Below, one piece after another: positions 25,851 through 35,111 of a DNA stretch of 64,000 nucleotides (its first letter is position 1; each line of letters begins with the position of its first letter). The notes beneath the pieces were generated by a model. The model made no database searches. It was not told the DNA's origin and saw nothing but the letters and a program-made list of their open reading frames with translations. Made by a program: the position numbers and the translations under genes. Location: contig CAYPNF010000037.1 in NCBI GenBank assembly GCA_964411985.1, positions 1 through 64,000 of the forward strand, read 5' to 3'. Source of the DNA: CAYPNF01 sp964411985 (GTDB taxonomy: Bacteria; Verrucomicrobiota; Verrucomicrobiia; Limisphaerales; J093).

Positions 25851-27542
25851 ATGAACACTCAAGTCGGCGCCCTGGACTGGAGCATCATCGCGCTTTACCT
25901 CGTTGCTGTCATGGGCTTGGGGGTGGCGGCAGGCTTCCTGCGCCGCAAAGGCGAGCGTGGAGGGGAAGGGGGGCACTACTTTCTGGCGGGGAATACGTTG
26001 ACCTGGCCGGTGATTGGGTTGGCGATGTTCGCGGCGAACATCTCGACCGTGCACCTCGTCAGCCTCGCTGAGACCGCCTACAAATTTGGCCTGGTGTTCG
26101 GCAACTTTGAATGGATGGCCGGGTTCACGCTCATCCTGCTCTCCCTCTTCTTCGCGCCTCTCTATCTGCGCTCACGCGTAGCCACTCTTCCGGACTTCCT
26201 CGAGCGAAGATTCAATCGGCCGTGCCGCGATGTTCTGTCGGTGGTATCCTTGTTCTCGGCGATCGTAATCCACATGGGAGTGGCACTGTATACTGCGGCA
26301 TGGGTGCTGCGCGGCATACTTGGCCTCGCTCCGGGCGCGACGATTATGGGTGTGGACGCGTTAATGGTTTTCATCGTTGCGCTCGGTTTGTTGACCGGGA
26401 TCTACACGATGCTGGGCGGCTTGCTGGCGGTGGTGTGGACGGAGAGTGTGCAAACGGTCTTGCTCCTGGTGGGCGCTGTGGTCATTACCGTGGTCGGTTA
26501 CATCAAAGTCGGAGGGTGGTCTGAACTTGCACACACCCTGGCATCGAATCCCCATCCGCTCGCCAGTGTCGCCGACAGCAAAGTGACGTGGGGTACGGGC
26601 AACTTCCTTAACATGGCGCGGACTGCGGGCGATCCTTCCGGTCTTAGCTGGTATTCCATTCTTCTCGGGTACCCGGTGTTAGGAATCTGGTACTGGTGCT
26701 GCGACCAGACCATTGTACAAAGGGTGCTGGCGGCGAAAGACGAGAGGCACGCCCGGCTTGGCCCGCTGTTCTGCGCCTTCCTAAAGATCTGGCCCGTTTT
26801 CATTTTTGTTCTGCCGGGGGTGATCTGTGTTGCGCTGGTCCAGAAGAACGCCTTCGGTGGCGCGGCACCGCAAACCGCCGCAGACACCTACACGTTCCTG
26901 ATCACCCATTTGCTGCCGGTCGGACTGAAAGGATTGGTGGCCGCCGCCATGCTGGCCGCCGCCATGCAAACATGCTCAGCCGCGTTGAATTCAACCGCCA
27001 CGCTGGTCGCCTACGATTTGTTCAAACGACATAAACCGGAAATCAGCGACCATAGTCTGGTGGTGATTGGAAAGTGGACAACCGTCGTCGGAACAGTCCT
27101 TGCGATCGTGGCGTCGCCCCTTTTCGGTCATTACACGACTATTTTCGAGGGTATCAACAAACTCATCTCCTACGTGGCACCACCCATCACCACGGTATTC
27201 CTGCTGGGGGTCTTCTGGAAACGCCCTTCTGGGGCATCCGCCTTCTTCACTCTCGTGGCTGGCATGATCCTCGGCTTGGGTGCTTTCTACCTTGATTGGA
27301 ACCATTTTTATCGCGGTGATTTTATGCTCATCGCCTTCGGTCTCTTCCTTGCTTGCGTTCTGATTATGGGAGTGACGGCCTACTTGTTACCGGGGCCGCT
27401 GAAGCCTGAAGCCCGTAACCTGATCTGGGAGGACTGGACCGAGCCTTTGCGCGTCAGGTGTGGCTCGGGTCTAGGCGACTACCGCATCATGTCCGCACTG
27501 GTCGCAGGTACGTTTGTGATCCTCTACTTGATATTTCGTTGA
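25851..27542 (+). CDS. Sodium:solute symporter (SSS family)
   Basis: A 563-residue inner-membrane protein with about 13-14 hydrophobic helices and family patterns: YFLAGNTLTWPVIGLAMFAANIS near the start (AGNTLTWPVIGLAMFAANIS), ARYLRSR-like FAPLYLRSRVATLPDFLERRF, GGLLAVVWTESVQTVLLLVGA, YWCCDQTIVQRVLAAK, and LVAAAMLAAAMQTCSAALNST. These match the SGLT-like sugar branch of the SSS family. It probably imports the monosaccharide freed by the neighbouring fucosidase with Na+. It starts six bases after the fucosidase stop, so translation is coupled. Substrate is inferred from context only. Confidence 0.88.
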   Translation: MNTQVGALDWSIIALYLVAVMGLGVAAGFLRRKGERGGEGGHYFLAGNTLTWPVIGLAMFAANISTVHLVSLAETAYKFGLVFGNFEWMAGFTLILLSLFFAPLYLRSRVATLPDFLERRFNRPCRDVLSVVSLFSAIVIHMGVALYTAAWVLRGILGLAPGATIMGVDALMVFIVALGLLTGIYTMLGGLLAVVWTESVQTVLLLVGAVVITVVGYIKVGGWSELAHTLASNPHPLASVADSKVTWGTGNFLNMARTAGDPSGLSWYSILLGYPVLGIWYWCCDQTIVQRVLAAKDERHARLGPLFCAFLKIWPVFIFVLPGVICVALVQKNAFGGAAPQTAADTYTFLITHLLPVGLKGLVAAAMLAAAMQTCSAALNSTATLVAYDLFKRHKPEISDHSLVVIGKWTTVVGTVLAIVASPLFGHYTTIFEGINKLISYVAPPITTVFLLGVFWKRPSGASAFFTLVAGMILGLGAFYLDWNHFYRGDFMLIAFGLFLACVLIMGVTAYLLPGPLKPEARNLIWEDWTEPLRVRCGSGLGDYRIMSALVAGTFVILYLIFR

Positions 27543-27565
27543 ACCCCCATCTATAGCTCGTCCAC

Positions 27566-28486
27566 ATGAAAGGTACATGCGCGCAAGTGTTAGCACTACC
27601 AATCCTCGTAAGTGCCCTATCGATGACTTTGGCTCAACCGGTTGGGCCTTCCGCGTCTCCGCCCTTGCCCAATGGGGCTACCGTTCAGCGGGACTTGCCC
27701 TATGTCCCCAACGGGCACGAACGTCAGAAGCTGGATCTCTATTTGCCAGCCAAAGGCAACCGCCTACCGTTGATCATCCATATACACGGTGGCGCGTTCA
27801 AGATGGGGAGCAAGTCTGACGGCGTGCCGACCGAGTACCTCAATCAAGGCTACGCCGTCGCCTCGATCAACTATCGGTTGAGTCAGCATGCCAAGTTCCC
27901 AGCCCAAATCGAAGACTGTAAAGCCGCTGTCCGCTGGATCAGGGCCCACGCGACTGAGTATCGACTGGATCCGGAGCGCTTCGCCGCCTGGGGTAGTTCG
28001 GCGGGGGGGCATCTCGCAGCGATGCTAGGAACGACCGGCGACGTAAAGGACTTCGAGGTCGGAGAGAATGTGAACCAAACCAGTCGGGTCCAGGCGGTAG
28101 TGGATTACTTTGGCCCCACGGACTTTCTGCAGATGGATGCACACCGGCTTGCCAACGGCATGACGCACGACCCAGCCGATTCGCCGGAGTCAGAACTAGT
28201 CGGGGGGGCTATCCAAGACAACAAAGAGAAGACTCGCAGAGCCAACCCCATCGCATACGTGTCGCCAAGCGACCCCCCATTCCTCATCTGCCACGGTGAT
28301 GCCGATCCTCTGGTGCCTCATCATCAGAGCGAATTACTTGAAGCTGCCTTGAAGAGTGCCAGGGTCGACGTGGCGTTCTACACGGTGAAAGGAGGCGGCC
28401 ATGGGCGTTTTAACGACCCGAAGGTCGCTGAGTTGACGAAAGCGTTCCTAGCGAAGCATCTTAAGCCCGCGACAACCACGCCGTGA
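27566..28486 (+). CDS. Secreted alpha/beta-hydrolase (BD-FAE/esterase type)
   Basis: A 306-residue serine hydrolase with a signal peptide (VLALPILVSALSMTLAQPVG). It carries the HGG oxyanion-hole motif (IIHIHGGAFKMGS), the nucleophile elbow WGSSAGGH (Ser145), an Asp in CHGDADPLVP and a catalytic His in GGGHGRFNDP. This is the carboxylesterase/acetylxylan- or feruloyl-esterase-like group common in polysaccharide loci. It would remove ester groups, such as acetyl, from the glycan before or after fucosidase action. It lies 23 bases after the symporter and 16 before the FAD oxidoreductase, in the same operon. Exact ester is not determinable. Confidence 0.87.
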   Translation: MKGTCAQVLALPILVSALSMTLAQPVGPSASPPLPNGATVQRDLPYVPNGHERQKLDLYLPAKGNRLPLIIHIHGGAFKMGSKSDGVPTEYLNQGYAVASINYRLSQHAKFPAQIEDCKAAVRWIRAHATEYRLDPERFAAWGSSAGGHLAAMLGTTGDVKDFEVGENVNQTSRVQAVVDYFGPTDFLQMDAHRLANGMTHDPADSPESELVGGAIQDNKEKTRRANPIAYVSPSDPPFLICHGDADPLVPHHQSELLEAALKSARVDVAFYTVKGGGHGRFNDPKVAELTKAFLAKHLKPATTTP

Positions 28487-28502
28487 AGATGGGTATAGTC
28501 CT

Positions 28503-30524
28503 ATGAGAGCTACGACGGGATTTCTTCTTGCGCTCCTCACCCTCTTGGTGAGTGGAACCGATAGCATCGCCGCACCAGCACCGCGACTCCTGCTTGAGGC
28601 GGAACAGTTTGCCGACCTGGGCGGCTGGGATCTCGATCAGCAATCCACCGATGTCATGGGTTCCTCTTACCTGTTGGCCCATGGTTTGGGGGTGCCGGTG
28701 AAAGATGCGGTAACCAAGGCACGCTTTCCATCCCCAGGGACCTATCGCGTTTGGGTTCGCACCCGGGATTGGGTGGCGCCTTGGAAGGCCTCGGGTGCGC
28801 CAGGTAAGTTCCAGGTTCTGGTGGACGGCCAACCGCTTTCTCAGACTTTCGGCACAAAGGGGGAGAATTGGAGTTGGCAGGATGGAGGCATGGTTGAAGT
28901 TCAATCCGAAGCAAGGGTGGCTTTGCACGATCTTACCGGCTTCGAGGGGCGATGTGATGCAGTGTTTTTCTGTCAAGACACGGCGTTTCAACCTCCGAAC
29001 GATTTAGCCTCCTTGACGGTTTTTCGTCGGGCCGTCCTCGGTTTGCCGGAAAGACCGGAGGATGGCGGTACGTTTGACCTTATCGTGGTTGGAGGAGGAA
29101 TCGCAGGCACGAGCGCGGCCATTTCGGCGGCACGGAATGGGCTCAGGGTCGCGCTGATTCAGGATCGCCCAGTGCTCGGTGGGAACGGGAGTTCCGAAGT
29201 CCGAGTGTGGCCCGAGGGGAAAACCCGGCAGCCACCTTACCCCCACATAGGGGACATCGTTGAGGAACTGGTGGTAGCGAAGCATCCTGGCGCCGGCAAT
29301 GCGAAGCACGGAAACATCTACGGCGATCGGCAGAAGCTTGATTTGGTGCTGGCCGAACCCCGAATCCGGCTGCTGACGGAGTACCGTGTCTACGCGGTTG
29401 CCGCACGCGATGGGTGCATCCAGTCGGTGACCGCCCAGCATATCCGCACGGCGAAGAGGTTGCGGCTCAAGGCAAAGCTATTCGCGGACTGCACGGGAGA
29501 TGCGACCGTCGGTTTCCTTGCCGGTGCCGATTACGAGTATTCGCGGGAGCAGCACCAGGGTGCGAGCAATCTGTGGAACCTAATGGATGCCTCGGATCCG
29601 GCACAGTTACTCAAGTGCGAATGCAAGGACAGGGATGCGTTGTCCCTCTTGGTAAGCGAAGGGAATGCGGCTTCCCCTTTTCCACGTTGTCCATGGGCCA
29701 TTGACCTGAGCGAGAAACCGTTCCCAGGAAGAAAGAACTTTAATGGACAGTGGGCTAGCAACCCGCTCTCCAATCTTGGGGGCTGGTTTTGGGAGAGCGG
29801 CTTTGAGATGGATATGATCTCCGATGTGGAGCGGATTCGTGACCTCAATTTTCGAGCAATGTATGGGGCCTGGGACACGCTCAAGAACGTGGACAAACTC
29901 TACCCGAATCATCGGCTGAGCTGGGCGGCGTTCATTGCGGGGAAGCGGGAGTCGCGTCGGCTGTTGGGTGACGTGGTGCTGACCGGCGAAGATTTTCGCA
30001 GCGAGCGTCCATTCCCTGACGGCGCGTTCCCTTGTTCGTGGCACATCGATATCCACACCCCGCACCCGGATTTCGAGCGTGGCCACCAGGGTAATGAGTT
30101 CATTTCCAGAGCTACGACGGGTACCAACTTCACTTACCAGGGCCCGTACTGGGCTCCCTATCGTTGCCTTTACAGCAGAAACATCAAGAACCTCTTCATG
30201 GCCGGGCGCGATATCAGCGTCACCCGTGAGGGGCTGGGACCGGTGCGCGTGATGCGTACTTGTGGCATGATGGGGGAGATTGTTGGCAAGGCTGCCTGGA
30301 TCTGCGCGCGCTACCAAACTTCTCCGCGGGGTGTCTACGAGCGTCATCTGCCCAAACTCAAGGAGTTAATGGCCCAGCCCGGATCGATGCGGCGCACCTC
30401 CCTCCGAGGACCGTTGGTTTCACCATCAGAAGGGAAGCAGGCCAGGCATTCGAGCATGTCACTTCCTGGGCCCGAGGGCCCCAGCGCCCGTGTGGAACGT
30501 GACGGCGTCGCCAGCCTGAAGTAA
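28503..30524 (+). CDS. Secreted FAD-dependent oxidoreductase with N-terminal beta domain
   Basis: A 673-residue exported protein (signal LLALLTLLVSGTDSIAA). Residues about 25-175 form a beta-sandwich of the type that binds carbohydrates (LLLEAEQFADLGGWDLDQ, TYRVWVRTRDWV, FQVLVDGQPLSQTFG). The FAD-binding Rossmann segment follows: DLIVVGGGIAGTSAAISAARNG (GGGIAGTSAAISAARNG), then LGGNGSSEVRVWPEG, KLFADCTGDATVGFLAGADY and NLFMAGRDISVTREGLGPVRV (AGRDISVTREGLGPVRV). These features are characteristic of the 'FAD-dependent oxidoreductase' family abundant in Verrucomicrobiota and Planctomycetota sugar loci, whose substrate is unsettled. It may oxidise a sugar hydroxyl in the periplasm. It is co-directional with its neighbours with short gaps, consistent with one operon. 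Confidence 0.85.
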   Translation: MRATTGFLLALLTLLVSGTDSIAAPAPRLLLEAEQFADLGGWDLDQQSTDVMGSSYLLAHGLGVPVKDAVTKARFPSPGTYRVWVRTRDWVAPWKASGAPGKFQVLVDGQPLSQTFGTKGENWSWQDGGMVEVQSEARVALHDLTGFEGRCDAVFFCQDTAFQPPNDLASLTVFRRAVLGLPERPEDGGTFDLIVVGGGIAGTSAAISAARNGLRVALIQDRPVLGGNGSSEVRVWPEGKTRQPPYPHIGDIVEELVVAKHPGAGNAKHGNIYGDRQKLDLVLAEPRIRLLTEYRVYAVAARDGCIQSVTAQHIRTAKRLRLKAKLFADCTGDATVGFLAGADYEYSREQHQGASNLWNLMDASDPAQLLKCECKDRDALSLLVSEGNAASPFPRCPWAIDLSEKPFPGRKNFNGQWASNPLSNLGGWFWESGFEMDMISDVERIRDLNFRAMYGAWDTLKNVDKLYPNHRLSWAAFIAGKRESRRLLGDVVLTGEDFRSERPFPDGAFPCSWHIDIHTPHPDFERGHQGNEFISRATTGTNFTYQGPYWAPYRCLYSRNIKNLFMAGRDISVTREGLGPVRVMRTCGMMGEIVGKAAWICARYQTSPRGVYERHLPKLKELMAQPGSMRRTSLRGPLVSPSEGKQARHSSMSLPGPEGPSARVERDGVASLK

Positions 30525-30541
30525 CACCCAAGGTCAACTGC

Positions 30542-32959
30542 ATGCAAAAGCCGTTCTTGTGGCTCGCGGCCTTCCTCGTCTTCTTCCCCCCCCACCTGGA
30601 CGCGGCAGAACCTCGCAACGTGTCCGGCATCTATCCACACCTGGCCACGTTCAATGGCGAGGGCGAATGTGGCACCGGAGCGGTTGTGCCTTGGGCCGAT
30701 CGGCTTTGGGTGGTGACGTATGCACCGCATAAGCCGACGGGCTCCACGGATAAGCTCTACGAAATCACCCCGGATCTGGAGCAGATCGTCCGGCCTGAGA
30801 GCATCGGTGGGACGCCTGCCAACCGGATGATCCATCGTGAGTCCCAGCAACTCTTCATCGGTCCCTACGTAATCGCTTCCGACGGTACAGTGCGTGTGAT
30901 CCCTTACACAAGAATGTATGGCCGACACACGGGGGTGGCACGGCATTTAACGGATCCTACCAACAAGGTGGTATTCGCCACCATGGAGGAAGGCTTCTAC
31001 GAAGTGAATGTTCAGACCCTTCAAGTTGCGGAACTCTGGGCGGACGAACAACTGCAGGTGGGACGGCACGCCGATCTTCCAGGCTACCACGGTAAGGGCT
31101 TCTACTCTGCTCAAGGTCGCTACGTTTACGCGAACAACGGTGAGCATGGCCCTCAGGCGCTCACCCGGCCGGATACCCCTTCAGGTTGCCTTGCGGAATG
31201 GGATGGGAAGGCGGCTCATTGGACGGTAGTGCGGAGAAATCAGTTCACCGAAGTGACTGGTCCCGGAGGCGTCTTGGGGAATTCTCCTGAGGAGGATCGC
31301 CTGTGGAGTATCGGCTGGGACCATCGTTCGCTCATTCTGATGCTGCTGGACAAAGGGCGCTGGCAGGCCTTCCGGCTGCCCAAGGCTTCACACTGCTATG
31401 ACGGCGCGCACGGATGGAATACCGAGTGGCCACGCATCCGGGAGATCGGCGAGGATTCGCTCTTGATGACAATGCACGGCTGCTTCTGGACATTCCCGAG
31501 AGCGTTCTCAGCTGGAAACACGGCCGGGATCGGCCCTCGTTCCACTTACCTGAAAGTGATCGGGGATTTCTGTCGGTGGGGGAACCATATCGTCTTGGGA
31601 TGTGACGATACCGCACAAAGCGAGTTCCTGAATAAAGAACCGCTCAAGGGTCAACTCGCCGCCCCAGGCCGTTCCCAGTCCAATCTGTGGTTTGTCGATC
31701 CGCCCCAACTCGATCGCTTTGGTCCACCTCTAGGGCGCGGGGCAGTGTGGCTGGATGACGATGTCAAAGTCGGGGTAGCCAGTGAGCCCTTCCTCTTCTC
31801 CAGCTATACGAAACGCTCTCTGTGGTTAACGCATGGCAGTCCCTACCCAGTCACATTCACCCTTGAAGTAGACCTGGCTGGCAATGGGAAGTGGAGAACT
31901 CTACGTAAGGTCAAGGTCCCTGCGCATGGCAGCACCTGGATGGGATTCACCCCTTCCGAATCGGGCCAATGGATCCGCCTCTTTGCCAATCGCGATGCCG
32001 CGAAAGTGAGCGCTGTCTTCCACTACCGGAGCGAGGATGCTCGAAACGGGCAGGCTTCGCCTGTATTCACTGGGGTTGCAGAGCCTGACGGCCATCGCCT
32101 GAGCGGGGGAGTACTCCACGCTCGTGGCGGAGATTACAGGACCCTTCGCTTTGTTGCACGCAGCCCGGCAGGAGCGCTGGGTTGCTATGACTTGGATGGC
32201 GAACTCAATCTGCGCAAGGTGGAGGATTTGGCTGGCGTTGCTTGGACGGAGAAGGCTGTGGCTATTTCGCCGCCATTGATCACTCACGACGACGCATCGG
32301 CGCTCTATGTTGATAGCCAAGGGAGGCGATGGCGTCTGCCTAAGGGGGATCCCATGTTGGAACAACCCGGCCCGCTTGGTCTCAGCCGACTGTGTCGCGA
32401 GGTCTGCACAGAGAGGAATCTGCTCAACGCGTATGGAACATTCTATGAGCTGCCTGCTGAGAACGCCGGCGGTTTCATCAAGATCCGTCCCATAGCGACC
32501 CATAACCGCCGCATCCATGATTTTGCCAGCTATCGCGGGCTGCTGGTGATGAGTGGGGTATCTGAGGGTGTCAAGAGCGAGCATATCGTTAGCGCTGAGG
32601 ACGGTAAGTGTGCGTTGTGGGTGGGAGCCGTCGACGACCTTTGGGCTTTTGGCAAGCCGCGGGGCACAGGGGGACCCTGGAAGAGGTCAGAAGTTAAGGC
32701 CAACGTCCCGAGTGATGCCTACCTTGCCTCGGGCTTTGACCGAAAGCGACTGACGATTTCTCATGAGAGTCGCCAAAAGGTTCCTTTTGACTTGGAAGCT
32801 GACTTTGCGGGTGACGGAAGGTTCTACCGGGTCGCCACACTTACCGTAGCCCCAGGACAGGTGCTGGAGCATCAATTCCCCGACTCTTTCGGAGCCTACT
32901 GGCTGCGCCTTGTAGCTCGAACCAATACAGTAGCCTCAGCCACCTTCACCTACAACTGA
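30542..32959 (+). CDS. Large secreted propeller-like protein of unknown function
   Basis: An 805-residue protein with a signal peptide (MQKPFLWLAAFLVFFPPHLDAA). I do not recognise a named family. Repeating beta-strand patterns with Trp and Gly, such as WADRLWVVTYAP, LYEITPDLEQIV, VVFATMEEGFYEVNV and LWSIGWDHRSLIL, suggest a beta-propeller over the first 400 residues or more. Later parts show repeated KRSLWLTHGSPYPVTFTLEVD and KRLTISHESRQKVPFDLEAD elements (two related segments near residues 425 and 735, each followed by a F/TLEVDLAGNGKW/FDLEADFAGDGRF strand), pointing to an internal duplication. It is the last gene of the fucosidase operon, 18 bases after the FAD gene, and meets hypB tail to tail ten bases on. 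It may bind or process the released oligosaccharide; function unknown. Confidence 0.65.
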   Translation: MQKPFLWLAAFLVFFPPHLDAAEPRNVSGIYPHLATFNGEGECGTGAVVPWADRLWVVTYAPHKPTGSTDKLYEITPDLEQIVRPESIGGTPANRMIHRESQQLFIGPYVIASDGTVRVIPYTRMYGRHTGVARHLTDPTNKVVFATMEEGFYEVNVQTLQVAELWADEQLQVGRHADLPGYHGKGFYSAQGRYVYANNGEHGPQALTRPDTPSGCLAEWDGKAAHWTVVRRNQFTEVTGPGGVLGNSPEEDRLWSIGWDHRSLILMLLDKGRWQAFRLPKASHCYDGAHGWNTEWPRIREIGEDSLLMTMHGCFWTFPRAFSAGNTAGIGPRSTYLKVIGDFCRWGNHIVLGCDDTAQSEFLNKEPLKGQLAAPGRSQSNLWFVDPPQLDRFGPPLGRGAVWLDDDVKVGVASEPFLFSSYTKRSLWLTHGSPYPVTFTLEVDLAGNGKWRTLRKVKVPAHGSTWMGFTPSESGQWIRLFANRDAAKVSAVFHYRSEDARNGQASPVFTGVAEPDGHRLSGGVLHARGGDYRTLRFVARSPAGALGCYDLDGELNLRKVEDLAGVAWTEKAVAISPPLITHDDASALYVDSQGRRWRLPKGDPMLEQPGPLGLSRLCREVCTERNLLNAYGTFYELPAENAGGFIKIRPIATHNRRIHDFASYRGLLVMSGVSEGVKSEHIVSAEDGKCALWVGAVDDLWAFGKPRGTGGPWKRSEVKANVPSDAYLASGFDRKRLTISHESRQKVPFDLEADFAGDGRFYRVATLTVAPGQVLEHQFPDSFGAYWLRLVARTNTVASATFTYN

Positions 32960-32969
32960 GTAACCCTGA

Positions 32970-33737
32970 TCAATGGCTCTTGGGGCGACGACAAGCTGCA
33001 GCTTTGCGCTGGTGCTGATCGAGCAGGTAATTCGTCCAGGCATCCATTCCTTTTCCCGTGCGCGAGGAAACCTCAAATAGAGTTGCGTGGTGACTGATTC
33101 TCCGTAGATTCCCCATCCCTAGACTACGGTCAAAGCCAGCGGCTTCCGAAAGATCAGTCTTGGTGAGCAATGCCACGTTGGCTGAGTGAAACATGGGAGG
33201 ATACTTCAATGGCTTATCCTCTCCTTCGGTAACACTGAGGAGCACTACCCGCAAATCCTCGCCCAGATCAAAAGAAGCCGGGCAAACAAGGTTACCGACA
33301 TTCTCGATGATCAGGATGTCCAGAGCCTCAAGGTCGAGCACCGAAAGAGACCGTTCTATCATCTGGGAATCCAAGTGGCACACGGTCCCGGTCGTCACCT
33401 GAACCACCGGAATGCCGGAGGCGCGCAGCCGTTGGGCATCGTTGTCCGTTGCCAGATCCCCCACGATGACTCCGAGTCGAGCCCTGTCTTTGAGCCGCTC
33501 CACCGTGGCTTGGATCAGCGTCGTTTTACCAGAACCAGGTGAGGAGACCACGTTCAACACCAGGATTCCTTTGGCGCGGAAATAGCCACGGTGCTGCTCG
33601 GCAAGCCGATCGTTCTTCTCCAGGATGGAGCGGCCGACACTGACCGTTTCGTGCTTACCGTGATGGTGATGATGACCATCCTCGCTGTGATGTTCCGAAC
33701 CCTCACTGCTACCGCTGCAACCGCATTCTTTGCACAT
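32970..33737 (-). CDS. hypB: Nickel-incorporation GTPase HypB
   Basis: A 255-residue G3E-type GTPase that loads nickel for [NiFe]-hydrogenase or other nickel sites. Visible features: N-terminal C2-K-E-C5-G-C7 metal motif, a His-rich run (residues 16-29), P-loop SSPGSGKTT (about 65-73), IVGDLATDNDA, the G-domain metal site C120-H121 (TGTVCHLD) with C152 (NLVCPA), and LLTKTDL (NKxD equivalent). All key residues of functional HypB are present. It begins two bases after the hypA stop and follows a TDH-like dehydrogenase gene; no hydrogenase structural or maturation gene (hypC-F) is in the window. Its client could therefore be elsewhere on the genome. Function as a metallochaperone is firm by family; the client is unknown. 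Confidence 0.93.
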   Translation of the reverse strand: MCKECGCSGSSEGSEHHSEDGHHHHHGKHETVSVGRSILEKNDRLAEQHRGYFRAKGILVLNVVSSPGSGKTTLIQATVERLKDRARLGVIVGDLATDNDAQRLRASGIPVVQVTTGTVCHLDSQMIERSLSVLDLEALDILIIENVGNLVCPASFDLGEDLRVVLLSVTEGEDKPLKYPPMFHSANVALLTKTDLSEAAGFDRSLGMGNLRRISHHATLFEVSSRTGKGMDAWTNYLLDQHQRKAAACRRPKSH

Positions 33738-33739
33738 AA

Positions 33740-34081
33740 TCAGGATACTTCGAAGGAGACTACTTCAAGTTCACGCCCCTGACGCAAATCGAAGCTGGGT
33801 GATTTGCATTCAGGACATTCATTCCACATCTCGCCGCAAACAAACATCTTCTGACATTGGCCGCACCAGCAGGCGGCCGGCACGCTTTCCATCACCAGAG
33901 TGGCACCCTCGGCTATGGTTCCCAGCGAAGCCGCCTCAAAACAGAACTCCAAGGATTCCGGCACCACTCCGCTGAGCGTGCCAATGCGCAGGCGGAGTTC
34001 GTGTACCTCCTTGGCTCCATGCGCCTTAGCCTGCTCGATGACCATCTGGAGCGCGCTCTGCATGATACTAAGCTCGTGCAT
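33740..34081 (-). CDS. hypA: Nickel/zinc metallochaperone HypA
   Basis: A 113-residue protein with the HypA hallmarks: N-terminal MHE (His2 nickel ligand), helix LSIMQSALQMVIEQAKAHGA and a zinc site of two CXXC pairs (C73-G-Q-C76 and C89-P-E-C92), plus C-terminal LEVVSFEV. It delivers nickel with HypB. The ATG lies inside the 3' end of the upstream dehydrogenase gene (14-base overlap), and hypB follows after two bases, so the three are probably translated together. An extra Cys (C71) next to the first CXXC pair is a small oddity. High confidence in family; client unknown. Confidence 0.93.
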   Translation of the reverse strand: MHELSIMQSALQMVIEQAKAHGAKEVHELRLRIGTLSGVVPESLEFCFEAASLGTIAEGATLVMESVPAACWCGQCQKMFVCGEMWNECPECKSPSFDLRQGRELEVVSFEVS

Positions 34082-35111
34082 CGTCCGGCCTCCAATGCAG
34101 CACCACTTTCCCTGTGTTAGCCATCGCTACAAGCTCAAACGCCTTTTCCCACTCCGTATAGTGGAAATGGTGCGTGATGACCGGTTTGATCGACAGCCCG
34201 TTATCCAGCATCACCGTGGTCTTGTGCCACTCCTCATAGACATCCCGGCAGAAAGTCCCTTTAAGTGTTAATTGGTTACCGATGATTTTGGACCATCCCA
34301 CCGACATGGATTCTGGAGGGAAACTGAGCATGGCTATTCCACCCCCATGACGCACGTTGTCGATGATATCACGCATGGCAAGCGGGTTGCCGGACGTCTC
34401 CAATCCTACGTCAAATCCCTCCACCATCCCCAACTCGAGTTGCAGATCTTTCAAGCTGGCATTCCGAATGTTGACCGCCCGAGTCGCACCCATGCTCCGG
34501 GCTAGTTCCAACCTGTAGTCGTTGAGGTCGGTGAGCACGACATGGTGCGCACCCGCATGTCTCGCCATCGCCATCGCCATCAGACCGGTCGGCCCGGCAC
34601 CGGTAATCAGGATATCCTGACCGGCCACGGGAAAAGAAAGGGTCGTGTGGACAGCCCGGCAGAAGGGCTCAAAGACGCACGCGGTATCACGGTCAATGTC
34701 CTCCCGGTGGTGCCAAACGTTGCTGATAGGCAGCGCGATATACTCCGCCAGGCACCCATGGCGATGAATACCCACCTGAAGGACGTCCGCGCACAGATGT
34801 CTTCTCCCGGCAAGACAATGGCGGCATCGCCCGCATACGATATGTTGCTGTGCCCCTACAAGCTCCCCAGGCGAGAAGTCCGTAGCATTCGCTCCTAGAG
34901 CTACCACTTCACCCACAAACTGACTGCCGATAACCACCGGGGTCTGGACGTTCTTCTGCGCCCAATCATCCCAGCGATACACTTGGATATCACTGGTGTT
35001 GAGGGAAGTCCGATCGACTCGGATGAGAACGTCGTTGGGCTCCAACGATGGTAACGCCACGTCCTCGAGCCAGAGTCCTGGATCGGCCCTCTTTTTAATC
35101 AAAGCCTTCAT
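34068..35111 (-). CDS. Threonine-3-dehydrogenase-like protein lacking catalytic zinc ligands
   Basis: A 347-residue medium-chain dehydrogenase closely following L-threonine 3-dehydrogenase: MKALIKKRADPGLWLEDV, TGAGPTGLMAMAMARHAGA (Rossmann), VLTDLNDYRLELARSMGATRAVN (LTDLNDYRLELARSMG) and GFDVGLETSGNP. Using E. coli Tdh numbering, the structural zinc Cys93, 96, 99 and 107 are kept (CGRCRHC...C), and His90 is kept. But the catalytic zinc ligands are all changed: Cys38 to Asn (SLNTSD for ICGTD), His63 to Ser and Glu64 to Gln (GSQF for GHEF). It therefore cannot bind the catalytic metal in the usual way. The start ATG at 35111 is preferred over the GTG at 35141 because it matches the family start. 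Its 3' end overlaps hypA by 14 bases, implying one operon with hypA and hypB. Function unknown. Confidence 0.82.
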   Translation of the reverse strand: MKALIKKRADPGLWLEDVALPSLEPNDVLIRVDRTSLNTSDIQVYRWDDWAQKNVQTPVVIGSQFVGEVVALGANATDFSPGELVGAQQHIVCGRCRHCLAGRRHLCADVLQVGIHRHGCLAEYIALPISNVWHHREDIDRDTACVFEPFCRAVHTTLSFPVAGQDILITGAGPTGLMAMAMARHAGAHHVVLTDLNDYRLELARSMGATRAVNIRNASLKDLQLELGMVEGFDVGLETSGNPLAMRDIIDNVRHGGGIAMLSFPPESMSVGWSKIIGNQLTLKGTFCRDVYEEWHKTTVMLDNGLSIKPVITHHFHYTEWEKAFELVAMANTGKVVLHWRPDDARA

